Positions 1 through 11,594 of a stretch of DNA of 64,000 nucleotides are shown here, in pieces. The position numbers and the translations under genes are program-made. The DNA is taken from assembly GCA_004431415.1 (NCBI GenBank), contig QPMI01000499.1, forward strand, positions 62,001-126,000, read 5' to 3'. Under the pieces are notes generated by a model. It was not told the origin of the DNA, did not search any database, and saw nothing but the letters and a program-made list of their open reading frames with translations. The DNA is from Cyanophora paradoxa. Taxonomy: Eukaryota > Glaucocystophyceae > Cyanophorales > Cyanophoraceae. Numbering within the stretch: the stretch's first letter is position 1; every line of letters begins with the position of its first letter.

Positions 1-264
1 CGCCGACTCGTGCCAAGGGCAAGGCCCCTCTGGCCCTGCCGGCGCCTGCTCCCACGGACGAGTAAAACTCTCTCTGGGCCTGGCCGGCTTGGGCAGCCGC
101 CAGAGCAAGGCCCTGAAAATTTTGCGAAGCACCGCGAAATTTTTCGCCAGCCCCCGGCCTTCTGCGAAAGCGCCGGCGTGTCGCTGTAGTATAGCGGCCA
201 GTATACCTGCCACGAGCGGGCTGTACATTTGTACATTTGTACATAAACTCTTGACGTCGGGGAC

Positions 265-880
265 GACGTTTTCCGAGAAGAGGAGTGAGGTGACGAGCCG
301 TGAGCTCGCGCCTCCCGAGGCCTGACCTGGGCCGGCCGTACCCTAGCAACGGGTACAGCGCTTTCCGAGAGGAGGAGTCCCTCCTCTCTCTCTCGCGATT
401 AAGAGTGTGAGTGGGCCCCGGTGCGCATCTAGCAGCCGCGCAGTGCGCGAGCACGCGATGATCATGAGCCCCTTGTAAATTTGTAAATATTTGCAAATAT
501 TGGCATCCGGTTCGCCCTCTGCGCGAAACCGAGCGTCGCGTACCCCTCCGGGAGGGTACAAGTCTTCCGAGAGGAGGAGTCCATCCTCTCTCGCGAAGCG
601 AGCCCTGGAGCTCGCTGAAGAGGCGGCCCAACGCCCTGAGGCACGCCGGTACACACCCCACCGGGCGGCTCGGTTGCCGCCGCGGTCGTCAGTCTTCCGA
701 GAGGAGGAGTCCCTCCCCCCCTCGAGGAGCCGATCACGAAAGGAGCAGATCGCTGCCTCAAAGAGCGCCTGTGCACGCCCCGACGAGCTGCCTGGCCGCG
801 GCCGCAAGTGTCTGTCTTCCGAGGGGAGGAGTCCCACTTGCGGATCCCCTGATGAACGCCCTGACTGGCCTCCGAGCCGT
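265..880. repeat. Degenerate repeat family with CTTCCGAGAGGAGGAGTCC core
   Basis: The core CTTCCGAGAGGAGGAGTCC recurs at about 361, 564, 694 and 816 (the last with one change), with a weaker copy near 271. Flanking sequence is also partly shared: a stretch resembling GGGCGGCTCGGTTGCCGC precedes the 694 and 816 copies. Spacing is irregular, 122 to 203 bp, so this is a decayed tandem array and not a satellite. Long reading frames on both strands across it are low complexity and repeat with the array, so I do not call them genes. Confidence 0.7.
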
Positions 881-1680
881 CACGGCTGCACGATTGTGAA
901 AGTGGGAGGCCGACGGCCCCACTGTGCATGCAGCTGCCTTCGGCTTTGGCCGATCGCGAGCTTCGGCGAGCTGAGCTGCCGAGCTCAAACGTGAGCTGAG
1001 GGGGCTTGGCCTGCAGCCCGCCTAACGCTGCAATAAAAGCTCCAGCGAGGCTCGCAAGTTGCGGCCCGCCCAAGAGAGCTGAAGATGGGCGAGGAGCCTC
1101 ATGGCCCCGTCTCATGCAATTGAAATTGCAAGGAGCTCCGGATTCCGCAAGGCCCGAGAGTCTGCGGCGGGAAGCTGCCTTCGCACGTGCTGAAAGTAAG
1201 AGGCCGCGGCCCAAGGCCCGTGCCCGCTGCACGCTGCTCCGTCGAGCCCCAGCGAGGCTCTCAGCCTGCGCTAGGGAGCTGATCATGACGACGAGTGCGC
1301 TGAAAGATGCGGCCCTTGGCCCCATCGCGCGCTGGAGCTGAAGCGCTCCGAGACGTGATCCGCGAGCCCCGAGCTCGGGATCCACTCTCAAAGAAAGCTC
1401 GACGCCCGAGGCGATCGCGAGACGCCTGGCCCAGCGCTTGGCCGCGCGTCGTGAGCTTGACAGGCGGCCTCTCGAGCCCCTGCAAAATTTGTGAGCCTCC
1501 GAGCTCCAAAGAAGGGCGAGCCTGAGGCCATGGTGCCCTCGAAAGCTCGAGCCCGAAGCAAAGTCCTGGCCCGCGGCGCGCTCTGCGAGACGGTCAGGCC
1601 GCTGGCACTGGCCCCGAGCCTGGCGCAGCGACGGCTCCATTGCGAGCCTGGCAATTATGAATTCATTGCAATTGAATTCA

Positions 1681-1882
1681 AGTCCTGGTAACGCCCGCCG
1701 AGTTGGCATCCAGGCGGCGCGCTGCGGCCACGAGCCGAGCGTGTGACGGGCATTATTGCCCCGCCCATCGTGAGCGAATGAAGTCCTGGGGACGCCCGTT
1801 CAGTTGGCATCCAGGCGGCGCGCTTCGACTCGACGTCGAGCGACGCGACGGGCAGACTCGCCCTCCGCCCATAGTGAGCGAC
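1681..1882. repeat. Two-copy tandem repeat, 101-bp period
   Basis: AGTCCTGG at 1681 and at 1782 each starts a copy. Both continue with a near-identical stretch around AGTTGGCATCCAGGCGGCGC and both end near CCGCCCATnGTGAGCGA. A weaker third start may lie near 1978. No gene is seen around it. Confidence 0.75.
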
Positions 1883-2690
1883 GGGCCGGGGCTTGACGAC
1901 CCCGATCTTGGCGCGTTCCTGACGAGAACGGCGCGACGGGGCTAAACGACCCCTGGGCCCTATATATCCTGAATCGAAGTCCCAGTGAATGGGCGGTCGG
2001 CCGGCTCAAGGTCCGTGCACGACGACGAGAGCTCAACGTCTCTCATGCATGAGAATCCACATCGGGGACGCTCGATGCTGGCTCTTCTCTCCTAGATGGA
2101 AGTCACGGGCTCGGGCAGGGGTGCTCGGCGCCGCGTGCGGCAAAACCGGATTGCACTCTTGTGAGCGGTACCCGGTCCCAGAGCCGGCTCTATCCTCGTC
2201 GGCACGGTTGAATCCTCGCCGATCCGATTACCTGTACTTCACCACTGCGAGAGCCTAAGGAGTGCTCGCCTGGGTGGAGCTCTGCGCGGCTCGCACTTGG
2301 GTCACTCGACCGCGTCGCGGTTGGGGGGCACACCGGAGGGGGCCGTACGCTGCCTGCGCGCCACGTCGCCTCGCGCTGCTCTTTCGCGTTCGCATCTGCG
2401 GCGTGCTCTCGCGGCGCTTGCATGGCATCTGGGCGAAAGCCCGCTGTGGAAAGACATCCAATGTACAAACCAATTCCTCACCCCCTTGAGCCGCCGGCTC
2501 GAAGCTTGACCTTGGCCCCCTGGGCCGGAGACGGACGATTATTTGCGGCCTGCTGCCGCCCCTTTGACTCGGTTTTACATTTAGAATTTGGTAAATGATT
2601 TATATATAATCAGATCTTGGCTTTGATTTAGAGATTCGATGATTTAGCGATGTGAATAGCCCTATAGCTACCGGCCAGCGGTCTTCTTCA

Positions 2691-2994
2691 ATTCCCGGCA
2701 GTAGCCGGCCACTTGTCTATTTTCAATTCCCGGCAGTCGAGCCGCCGGCGTGCGCGAAATTCGCGGATCTGTAAATACGGCTTCCAGTCTTTTATTCCCG
2801 GCAGTGTCCTGCCGCGAAACCTTGTAAATATGCTTGCTTGTAGTGATTTCCGTGGTACTTAGCCCACGAGGACGTGGCCTTCCGAGTGCCACGGTGGAGG
2901 AGTTGTCGCATGCATGATTATCGTGCATGCGGAGCTAGATAGTGCAGCCTTCGTGCTGCTAGATGCTAGTGCAGCCTACGTGCTGCTAGGGCCG
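2691..2994. repeat. Short dispersed and tandem repeats upstream of the E3 ligase gene
   Basis: ATTCCCGGCAGT occurs at 2691, 2726 and 2794. A 27-bp tandem pair beginning AGTGCAGCCT lies at 2941 and 2968. The base composition here is less GC-rich than to the left. The rest of 1-3242 shows no exon with recognisable protein similarity on either strand. Confidence 0.6.
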
Positions 2995-3242
2995 ACGTCG
3001 GCGTCAGTACGCCTCGGCCACCTCTTATTATAGCTAATACGGGTACGCCGGGCCTGTCCGGGTACACATCATTCATTAGGGATACAGTGTTACTTGCATT
3101 ACTACAGAAGCGACAGCGATCCCTCGTGATCCACTGAGCCCCGTCGAGCCACGCTCGACCGGGAGCCTCCCCGCGTGCTTCCCCACTAATCCCGCACGCG
3201 ACAGCGCCCAGGGAAGTCGGATCAAATTCGATTCCGGTTCTC

Positions 3243-6200
3243 GTGCCGCCTCATGCTGCAATTTCGAGCTCCGGGCAGTCTGCTCATGATCAGGCTGCGA
3301 ATTCGCGCTGCGGGAAGTCTGTGGCATCGGGAGGAGCGAGTTTCGCGGAAGGCCCGCACGCACAGCGCCAACCCGCGGCCGCCGCCACGTGCACCGGAGA
3401 GCGCGCAACCGGTCTCGAGCTCGAGTCGGAGCCGGCAGCGGCCTGCGCGGATCCGGACGGCCGCGTGTGCCGGATCTGCCGAGGCGGGCCCGTCGAGGAC
3501 GACCACCGCGAGCTCTTCCAGCCCTGCGGCTGCTCCGGCAGCATGTCCTTCGTCCACGAGGTGCGCATAATAATAAAAGTCGAACTTAGGGCTTCAAATC
3601 GCGGTCTGAAGATTTGAAATCGATTAAAAGTCGAATTTATTATGGGCTTCAAATCGCGGTCTGATCATGAAGATCTGAAATCAATATTTGCGGTTCTTTG
3701 CAGGATTGCCTTCTGACGTGGCTGGCGAAGAAGGGACGCGAGCAGTGCGAGATCTGCAAATGCAATGTTCGCGAGCGCTCCGGGAAGTTTCGATCGCGAA
3801 CACGGAATTAACAATTTAAACTCGAATTTGCTCGACAGATCAAATTCCAGGAGGTCAAGACCCCAATCGCGACCCCGGCTCTGCCCCCGCAGGCTCTCCG
3901 CAACGCCTTGTGGCGCGATATTCGATTCCACATCGTATTTACTCTTCTTAAGCTTATTCTTTTTTTAGTGCACGTGATTACATGAATTGATTTCTTTCGA
4001 TTTACGCAGGACCAGTTCCTCGATATTTTTGCGATCGTTCTGATCGCCGTCCTTCACTGTGCTCGCGCTGCCTCCGGATTCATCCTTTTTTACTGCTTGT
4101 TCAAGCACAACTGCGCATGCCTCCGTCTGTTCCACGTTCACGCTTCCGCCCCTGACATTCCAGACTGGCTTAAACTCAGCGAGTTCACCATTACGGTTCT
4201 CGCGTATCTTGACGGTACAATTAAATTCGAGTGCGTTTGAATTGGAATTTACTTTTAATTATATAAACGAGCACGTGCGCTTTTGCATCTTTGAATTTAA
4301 TGTTAATATTGATCATTATCTAGGCGGTACCTAAGCGAGCTTGCGAAAAAATTGAACGAGGTGCGCAAAGACTCTGAATGAGGGGCCAAAATTATACGTA
4401 TACGTATATATATTTACGTATGCGCAGTTGACCGGCGCACCTCCGTCTGCGTCCGCATGGGCATTCATGCCGCCAGGATCGCCGCCCTCCCCGCACGAGC
4501 TCGCCGGGGTGCGCATACGCATGCCGGCGCCCTCCACCAATTGCAGTGGCCGCGCGCTGACCGGACGCATGCGCAGCGGGCTCTGTGGCTTCAACTTGCC
4601 CGCTACGCCATCGGTAGCACCGTCACCCCCTTGGCTGTGCGCAATCTCGAGCTTCAATGTAGCTCTCAGCGGCTAGATTCCCAAAGCAATATTAATTCGA
4701 ATTTTGAGCGCAGGCGATCGGAGCCGCGGCCGCCTCCCGAGCCGCTATTCCAACGCTTCATTTTCGCATTGAGCTCTACGGGGACACGTGGAGGAACGTG
4801 GTTGCGGTGCAGACATGTTTTAGCGCTACATGTTTTAGCGCTATCATGCGCATACAAAAGAATTCATCGAATTCGCCTTTTCCTCGCGCGCAGTCCCACA
4901 TCGCATGGGCCTGCGTCTATATGTTTTTGAATTTACGCGAGCCTTTCATGCGGTACTCTGTTCTGGATGTCATGCTCAAGATTTCCGCCTGGCCTGCACG
5001 GTGTGAAGGACGCGGGCGTAAGCTCCGCACTTTAATTTGCGATTGGATGTGACGTGTTTTCGCAGCTATCTCTTCGGCCTCTCCGCGGTGCGACAGCTCG
5101 GCGAACCGAGCTCGAGACCCGCCGCCAAGGGGCTGGCCTTCATCCTTTCCTCGACCATGCTCTTCGTCTTCTTCTGCAACCTCATCGTGCTCGCCTCTGC
5201 CCTGGGTACGCACGTATACGCGCGTGGCGCCCAGGAATTTCCAGGAATATAATCATGTTCGCTGCTTAATTACGCTGAACTTGGTGCCGGTCGCCTCCGG
5301 ATCCAGCGGCGGTGTCGCGCCACCTCTTATGCGGTCAGCTGCTCCCGGCTTTTGCAGTCGGGGGGGCTCCGGGGGCGGGGCCTCCGCCCTGCGACGTCAA
5401 GGCCGTCGCGTGCCTTGCTCTCCTCCTCGCCCTCATCGGCCTTCTCGTCTTTGCATGCCGCGCCCTCAAGGTGAATTGATACCGATATGCCATGATGTGC
5501 TACCTATGTGCGAATATTTATAAACATGCTTGAATTTGCAGGCCGACTTCGCGGTCCAACACGCGTACGATTTCTGCGTCACTGTGCTCCTCTTCGCGGT
5601 GCGTGCACGTGCGCTTGCCTCGATTATTTAGATCTATCTAGCTATTTATAGAGTCGTTTTAGTTTAATAATTGATAAATATCGACACACGTGAACGTTGC
5701 ATGATATTAGTTTCGACATATTCGAATTCATCGTGCGCGTGCCTCGCTAATCAAGATCTAGATCTAGATTTGGTTTTCTATTCTATTATATTCTATTTCT
5801 ATCAAGATCTAGAGCTAGTACTGGTCGTCTATTTTCTAATCGAAGCCGTCGACATGTGCACGTGCACCGCTTTTGCAGATCATCCATGTGCTGCTCATTT
5901 CAGTCCCTGTGCTGGTTGGAATCTTCTTCTCGTACGTCGTATTCCCCTACCCAGCACCCGACACCACCGACTCGGCGGTCAGTGCGCGTGGGTCGCCGGT
6001 CGCAGCTGCGTGCGCATGCGCACGCCGCTGCTGCAACTGATGCCCGATCTGTACTTTTAGGCCGGTTTCTTCTACACCGCTTGTCACTGGCTGTGGCTGT
6101 GGATCCTAGGATCCCTCATCGTGGTACGTGCATGTACGCGTGCGCATATGCATATGCATATGCATGCACGTGATCACGTGCACGCGCAGTATCTAGATTT

Positions 6201-8462
6201 AGCTATATTGGGGAAGGGTAAAACACTTCCCCTGTCCCTCTCCTTTGGGCCCAACCCTGCCCCAAATCCCGTTTCCCCGACTTCCTCAAAACCCGGGCCG
6301 CGCGGTACACCCTGAAAGCCCATCCCCAGGGGACCCCGAAACCAAGTCTCCCGGTCCCGTCCGACCAAAGGGTGATCCAGGAACAGGCACCAACACCCGG
6401 GACAAAAATGGGTCCAGCGATGTACAGGGAGCAGATATACGGGCCAGATCAGTTCGAGATCGATGCTTGCATTATTCCCGACATTCTGTAATGCGAGAGC
6501 GAGGCCGGGCGCGAGCGCGGTCGCGTAGTAGGACGTTGCGCGCGCTAACCAATCACATTGGAGAGTGCGTTAACTTACCCTGCGAAAACCTCTTAAGGTA
6601 CCCCCCCGGCCGCTTTCTCCCCCGGGCGCCGCAGCTCGGCTCGGCTCAACAATGGTTACGCCTCTCGCGCGCGTGGCAGTTTGCTGTGGCTCAGCGGCTA
6701 GCCGTGCCAGCCGCGCACGCTTCACCCGCGCCAACCGCGCACGCCCCGACGGAATTGCACAAGCCGGCCGCAAGCCGGCCGCACTTGGCCGGCTATGCCA
6801 CTTGCAACAAGCCGACGCCCGCGCGGCGCGCGCGCCGCGCGACGCAGAGCCCCCGCGCGCGCGCGATGCATATGCGCATGCCTGCTGCAGCCGCGGCCGC
6901 TGATCATGAGCTGGCCCGCTGCGCCGCTTTCTGAGCGGAACGTGAGCTTGAGCAGCGTCCCCGCGCCCGCGCCCAGATCGCGCGGAGGCCCAGGCCAGCC
7001 GGCGCCGCGCGCCTCCGCGCCACGCCGTGACGCACCCGCAGCACATGTACTACGGTACATGTGCACTAGTACTCGTGCACCCGCCACGCCTCACGCGCGC
7101 GACGGTCGCGGGGCATGCGCAGGAGCTCGAGAACGTCCACATGTACACAAGGTTATAATTAATATTAACGCGTACGTTCAATTTGCGAGCCATCCCCCGG
7201 CCCGCCCCCGGGGCCCGCGCCCTATATAGCTAGGCCCTGAGGCCTACCTCTAGAGGACAGCTCGCCTCGATATCGATCGCGAGGACATGTACTACGGTAC
7301 AGCTCGCCTGGCATGGGCAGCGCTAGCCTCGGAGCCGGCGCGGCCCGGCGGCTCGCCCGCCCACCGCGCGCCCTCTTAAGCTTAAGCTTAAGTCCCTGCT
7401 CTCTGCATCTAGATCTAGATCTTCGAATTCGCCGAGGTTAAATGCCCTTCCCCGGACCCAACTGACGCGCGCGGCAAGTCAGTGGCCCTTTATATAGCTA
7501 GCTATAGACGCTCGATGCTCGCACACGAACAATATTAATTAATTTAAATATGATTGCAATCGCAAGCTATCTCAAAGTCTAATTAAAAACGCCGGCGCCG
7601 CGCGCGCAGTGGGCACTCAAATCTCCTGCTGGGGAAATTGTCGTCGGAAAGCCCATCCACCGCCTGCTGCAGCTCCCCGCCCACGGGGGCGAGCTCGAGG
7701 ATGCGGTCCTCGCCCTCGTCGCCGCGGTTCCCCTCCTCGCCGCCGCCGCGTGGGCCGTCCTCCGCTGGTGCGGGCCGGGCGCCGCCCCGCTCCTCTTCCG
7801 CGGGCCCCTCGTCCTCCTCGCCTGCCTGCGCGTGGCCTTCGCGGTGCGCGCCGCGGCGTAAGAAATTAGAAATTTAAAGGAATAATTGTGGTGGTCGATA
7901 TCAGATCCGGGAGTGGGTGCGGAGCGCGGAGCGGCGGGCGCGCGCGGAGGTCTTCGGCCCGGGGGCGGCCCGCGAGCGGCGCCTCCTCAACCGCCGCAGC
8001 GTACGCGTCGACTCGAGCTGCAAAACGAATCCGACGTCGACCTGAAGTGCCGCGGGCTCCCAATCGATATATCGAACCAGATGCAATTTCAAATCGAACC
8101 AGATGGTGAATTTCAATTCGATTCGTTGCGAACTCTTATATATACAATACATTTGGGCCGGTCCTCACTTAGGACCCGTCGGATTGTCTCTCACGCTGTC
8201 TTAGGCGGCCAGAGTCTAGATCAGGGAAGGTCAAGTATCCGGACAATTCGACTCCCTCGCGAAGGCCTCGCTAAGCTCTTCTTCGCGATAGAAATTGAAA
8301 GGCTATATAGCTAGGAATAATTGTGGTGGTCGATATCAGGTCCGGGAGTGGGTGCGGAGCGCGGAGCGGCGGGCCCGCGCGCAGTTCTTCGGCCCGGGGG
8401 CGGCCCGCGAGCGGCGCCTCCTCAACCGCCGCGGCGCCAGCGTACGCGTCGACTCGAGCTGA
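3243..8462 (+). CDS. Doa10/MARCH6-like membrane RING-CH E3 ubiquitin ligase
   Basis: Probable ER-membrane ubiquitin ligase for protein quality control (ERAD). Exon 1 (3243-3560) and exon 2 (3704-3766) encode a complete RING-CH finger: CRIC, PCGC, HEDC, CEIC (C4HC3). Exon 3 (3839-3967) gives KTPIATPALPP, which matches the family's F-T-P-I-Y-x-P segment after the RING. Further exons at 4010-4203, 4324-4360, about 4428-5600, 5880-5990, 6061-6123 and 7610-7843 encode many hydrophobic segments, as expected for the roughly 14-helix family. The last exon (7905-8045, or its copy 8340-8462) begins IREWVRSAERRARAEVF and resembles the conserved cytosolic C-terminal element. Donors are mainly GTGCGY and GTACGY. 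The start ATG gives about 70 residues before the RING. Several middle exon borders are approximate. Known family: Doa10, MARCH6, plant SUD1. Confidence 0.82.
6124..7609 (+). other. 1.5-kb intron, far longer than its neighbours
   Basis: It lies between transmembrane exons 6061-6123 and 7610-7843, which join in phase 0. Other introns in the window are mostly 40-120 nt. It holds CATATGCATATGCATATGCA near 6145, a 6210-6400 block of distinct composition, and two copies of the palindrome-rich CATGTACTACGGTACA (about 7043 and 7286). No reading frame inside looks like a known protein, so it may be an inserted element or simply an expanded intron. Confidence 0.5.
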
Positions 8463-8714
8463 GAATTCGAACCGAATCCGACCTGAAATACGGCCGGCTC
8501 CGAATCATGATTAAACTCAAATCGAACCAGATGTTGAATTTCAATTCGTTGCGAGCTCTTATATATACAATAAATTTGGGCCGGCCGCGGGTCGGCTGCA
8601 ACGTTAACTCCTCCCTTAGGACCCGTCGGATTGTCTCTTATGCTGTTTAAGGCGGCCCATGTCTATATCGGGGAAGGTCAAGGACGATTTCACTCCCTCG
8701 CGAAGGCCTCGCTT
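7878..8714 (+). repeat. Tandem duplication covering the last exon of the E3 ligase
   Basis: Copy 1 starts at 7878 and copy 2 at 8313 (period 435), both at AGGAATAATTGTGGTGGTCG. Similarity runs to about CTCGCGAAGGCCTCGCT at the end of each. Each copy carries a splice acceptor (ATATCAG) and an open terminal exon with its own stop: 46 codons in copy 1 (stop 8043-8045) and 40 codons in copy 2 (stop 8460-8462). The coding part is better conserved than the trailing sequence. Confidence 0.85.
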
Positions 8715-8902
8715 TGCAGAAGTCGGGGCTCTAGATCTAGATCTAGATCTACGTATACGGTGCCGCGCCCCGCGGCCGGCGCCCTCTTCAGCCCTCGCCG
8801 AGTCGACTGCGAGATGCGAGATGGGGAGCATTTAATATTGGCCTGCTCCGGTACAGAAAGTGGGGTATAATACGTATGACTACCTCATGATCAAGATCCA
8901 GT

Positions 8903-10534
8903 TCAGACGCGCTTCTCGAACTCGACGATGCTACCGCAGCCGCTGGCGAGATCTGTGGGCCCCGAGTCGGAAATGCAAGCGGGATCCGTCAGGATGTCGG
9001 CTGCGCGAAAAAGTGTAAGAATGACCATATATAAAATGTATCCGAACAACATGTACAGCATTTTATATATTGCAATCACCGGCGCTCTTGACGACGCGGA
9101 AGATAACCGGCGGGGAGGAGGGGCCGGAAACGGATCCATCGGGGCGAACGACGCGCATGGTGCACATGTAGCGGTCGCCGACCTCCCACGCGGGAAGGGA
9201 GTTTAGGTGGAGCGGCCTGCCGAAGAGCGGGTCCATGATGACGAGGCCCTCGGCTGAGGGGACGACAGAGTGAATGGGAATGTCGCTAGCCAAGTATGAC
9301 CATGGGTTGGGAAACAGTTTCGTAATGTATTCGCTGACAACGGAGAGGGTGATGCCGGTGCGTGAATTGCGGCACTCGGACATCACGTTGTATAAGAGCG
9401 GCCCCGGTTGGAAGAACTCCTCTTCAATGAAGCCAGTCATCTGGATCCGAATCCACAGGTACTCGCGCTCCGGATTCTCCGGGTTCGGATAGCTGCTCTT
9501 TCCCGCAGTGACGTTGGGATTCGACGGTACGGAAAACCGCGCGTTGTCTGCGATTTCAAATTAAATATGATCACGCAAATTTATGCTGCCGAGAAGGTCG
9601 ATATCGATCTATGTTTAATTTATTTGACGCACCGGGCCCGCGGTAGTTGGTGACCGCAGCCCCGAAACAGCCGAAGCTCTCTTCATATGAGCAGGCCGTA
9701 TCCGCCCGGATTTCATCTGTATGTGCGCGCGCAAATTTAAACACGGTCAGGGGTTCATCATCATCAAATTAAACGTCAATGTTCATGTATACGTATGTGT
9801 GGCCGGTCGTCTCAGCTTTCAAATTATTGAATGATACCTAGTTCTCACCTGCGCTTTTGACGACGCGGAGCATGACCGGCGGGTTCGCGGGGCCGGAGAC
9901 CGACTTGTCGGGGCGAACGACGCGCATGGTGCACTCGTAGCGGTCGCCGACCTCCCACCGGGGGAGCGAGTTGACCGTGGCGCCGAAGAAGTTTATGCCT
10001 TCAGTCGAAGGAACGAGAGCCAGAATAGTGCCGCCGAAGCCCACAAAGCCTTCTGTGGCTGAACTAGCGATTTGGAAGAGCAGGTCATCGTTCGCGAGGA
10101 CAAGGCCGGAGGTCAGGTCGCGGCACTCGGCGCGGGCCCGGTACTCCGAGAAGAACAGGTCTTTAACAGGCATCGGCAGCACTGCCGGATCCACGTAGCC
10201 GATGAGCATAATATTAATGAGGACCCTATCCCGAAAGCCCTCGTCTGCAAACTGTCCCCAGTTGGAGAAGACGCCGAAAAGCTGAACCTTTGAAAAGCGG
10301 AAAGGATCTGCGAGAATGAAACGCGCAAGCGCCGCCGGCGCCACGCAGTGGTCATTCTCACACGCAGGGCCGCGCGCGCGAGTGGTCATATGCATGATCA
10401 GAATGGCGATAAAACGCACCCAGCTCGCGCGGATTGGTTTCGACGCCGACGGCCGCGGGGCGCGCGAAAGCGCCGAGGGCCGCGCAGGCCAGGACGAGGG
10501 CCGCCGCGAGGAGCGGCCGGCGCGAGGGCGACAT
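8903..10534 (-). CDS. Secreted protein with two copies of an unknown domain
   Basis: Five exons join cleanly: 10534-10420, 10307-9849, 9716-9633, 9547-9080 and 9000-8903, total 1224 nt, 407 residues. Every intron is phase 1. The N-terminus MSPSRRPLLAAALVLACAAL is a good signal peptide (ATG at 10534). Exons 2 and 4 encode two versions of the same domain, ending in the shared segment WEVGDRY.CTMRVVRPD.SVSG followed by PPV..RVVKSA. That tail looks like the last strands of an Ig- or FN3-like beta-sandwich, but I do not recognise the family. Exons 3 and 5 supply short Cys-containing linkers, with ADTACSYEES in exon 3 and LTDPACISDS in exon 5. The protein is probably extracellular; its role is unknown. 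Confidence 0.85.
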
Positions 10535-11594
10535 TCCTGCGCGAAGGAGCGCGGGGAGGTGCGCGGGTCGCCGGGCGGGCGCGCAAGTCAGGATTTCGTG
10601 GGAGCGGCGCATCGGGGCGCGCGCGCGCGGGCATCGAGACTCGCGCATCAATTTTTGGGGGCATCGAGAGATCGAGACATCGAGAATCGAGAGACTCGGG
10701 CATCGATTTGTGGGGGCAGCGCGCACGGAAGACGCGGACCGGACCTTGCAAAATTGGCAGCTGCAAAGAGATCGCAGGGTTCAGGCCTCGGTCGCTCGCC
10801 ACTGAGAGTTAGCGCTGCACGCTGCAAGTTTGCAACTGAAATTAAAAACTGGTCGGACGTGACGCCGTGACGTGAATGCGAACCGCTGCAATAAATTTTA
10901 AACTAGTACTAGTTGACGTCTGACTCATGATCATGCCATGATGATCAGTACTAGTACTAGTGCCGTTCCGGTGACTAAGAGCAACTAAGCAACTGAAGCA
11001 ACTAAGAGCCTTCGACTCGGCGAATTCGAATTCCCGTGGAGGGATCCGCGGCCGCGCGCGCCTTCGACTCGGCGAATTCGAATTCGAATTCGAATTCGAC
11101 TCGGCGGATCCGCGCGCGCGCGCACCGCGGCCGCAGCGCAGAGTCCATGCCGCCGGCGCGGCGGCACCGATATCGATCTGGTTAACGTTGCACCCGCGGG
11201 CAGGGCGCAGCAACAGCGCATGCGCATGCGCACGCTAGCGCTGGCGCGGCCGCCGCCCGGCCGGAGGGGTACACCTCGAGCTCCATCGTTTTTTTACGGC
11301 GGTTCACGGCGAGCCTCCTTAAGCTTGAGAATCTGAGATGACCCTCTTTCGCACCTCGGACGTTCATTTGCGAGCGCTAGCCGCGTTCCGCCCGCCCGCC
11401 TTCCCGCAGCCAGCCGAGCCAGACTGAGACCGAGACCACGGCGTTCTGCCCGCCCGCCTGCCTGCAGCCAAGACTGAAACCGATACAGCAGCGTTCCGCC
11501 CGCCCGCCTGCCCGCAGCCAAGACTGAAACCGAGACAGCAGCGTTCCGCCCGCTCGCCTGCCCGCAGCCAGGACTAAAACCGACCAAGACCAAG
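10535..11594. promoter_or_regulatory. Divergent intergenic region with repeats
   Basis: This is the head-to-head gap between the secreted protein gene (-) and the kinase gene (+). It contains palindromic ACTAGTACTAGT blocks near 10900-10960, a run of CAACTAAG/CAACTGAAG units near 10980, two copies at 11009 and 11061 of a 52-bp unit starting CCTTCGACTCGGCGAATTCG (the second with extra GAATTC units), and the 50-bp array listed separately. No TATA box is obvious and no exon is recognised. Confidence 0.5.
11383..11590. repeat. Four-copy 50-bp tandem repeat next to the kinase start codon
   Basis: Units starting GCGTTCYGCCCGCYCGCC lie at 11383, 11441, 11491 and 11541, with periods 58, 50 and 50. 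Each continues with CCGCAGCCAnGACTnAAACCGA. The array stops 5 bp before the ATG at 11595, so it must be the 5' leader or core promoter of that gene, or the true start lies further downstream. Confidence 0.85.

Noticed and set aside
462-1709. 415-codon open frame on the minus strand
   Set aside because: It is low complexity, repeats with the 265-880 array, has equally open frames on the other strand and shows no family motif. Stop codons are rare by chance at this GC content.
10316-10870. 184-codon plus-strand frame
   Set aside because: It is antisense to the signal-peptide exon and start region of the secreted protein, whose five exons close exactly.
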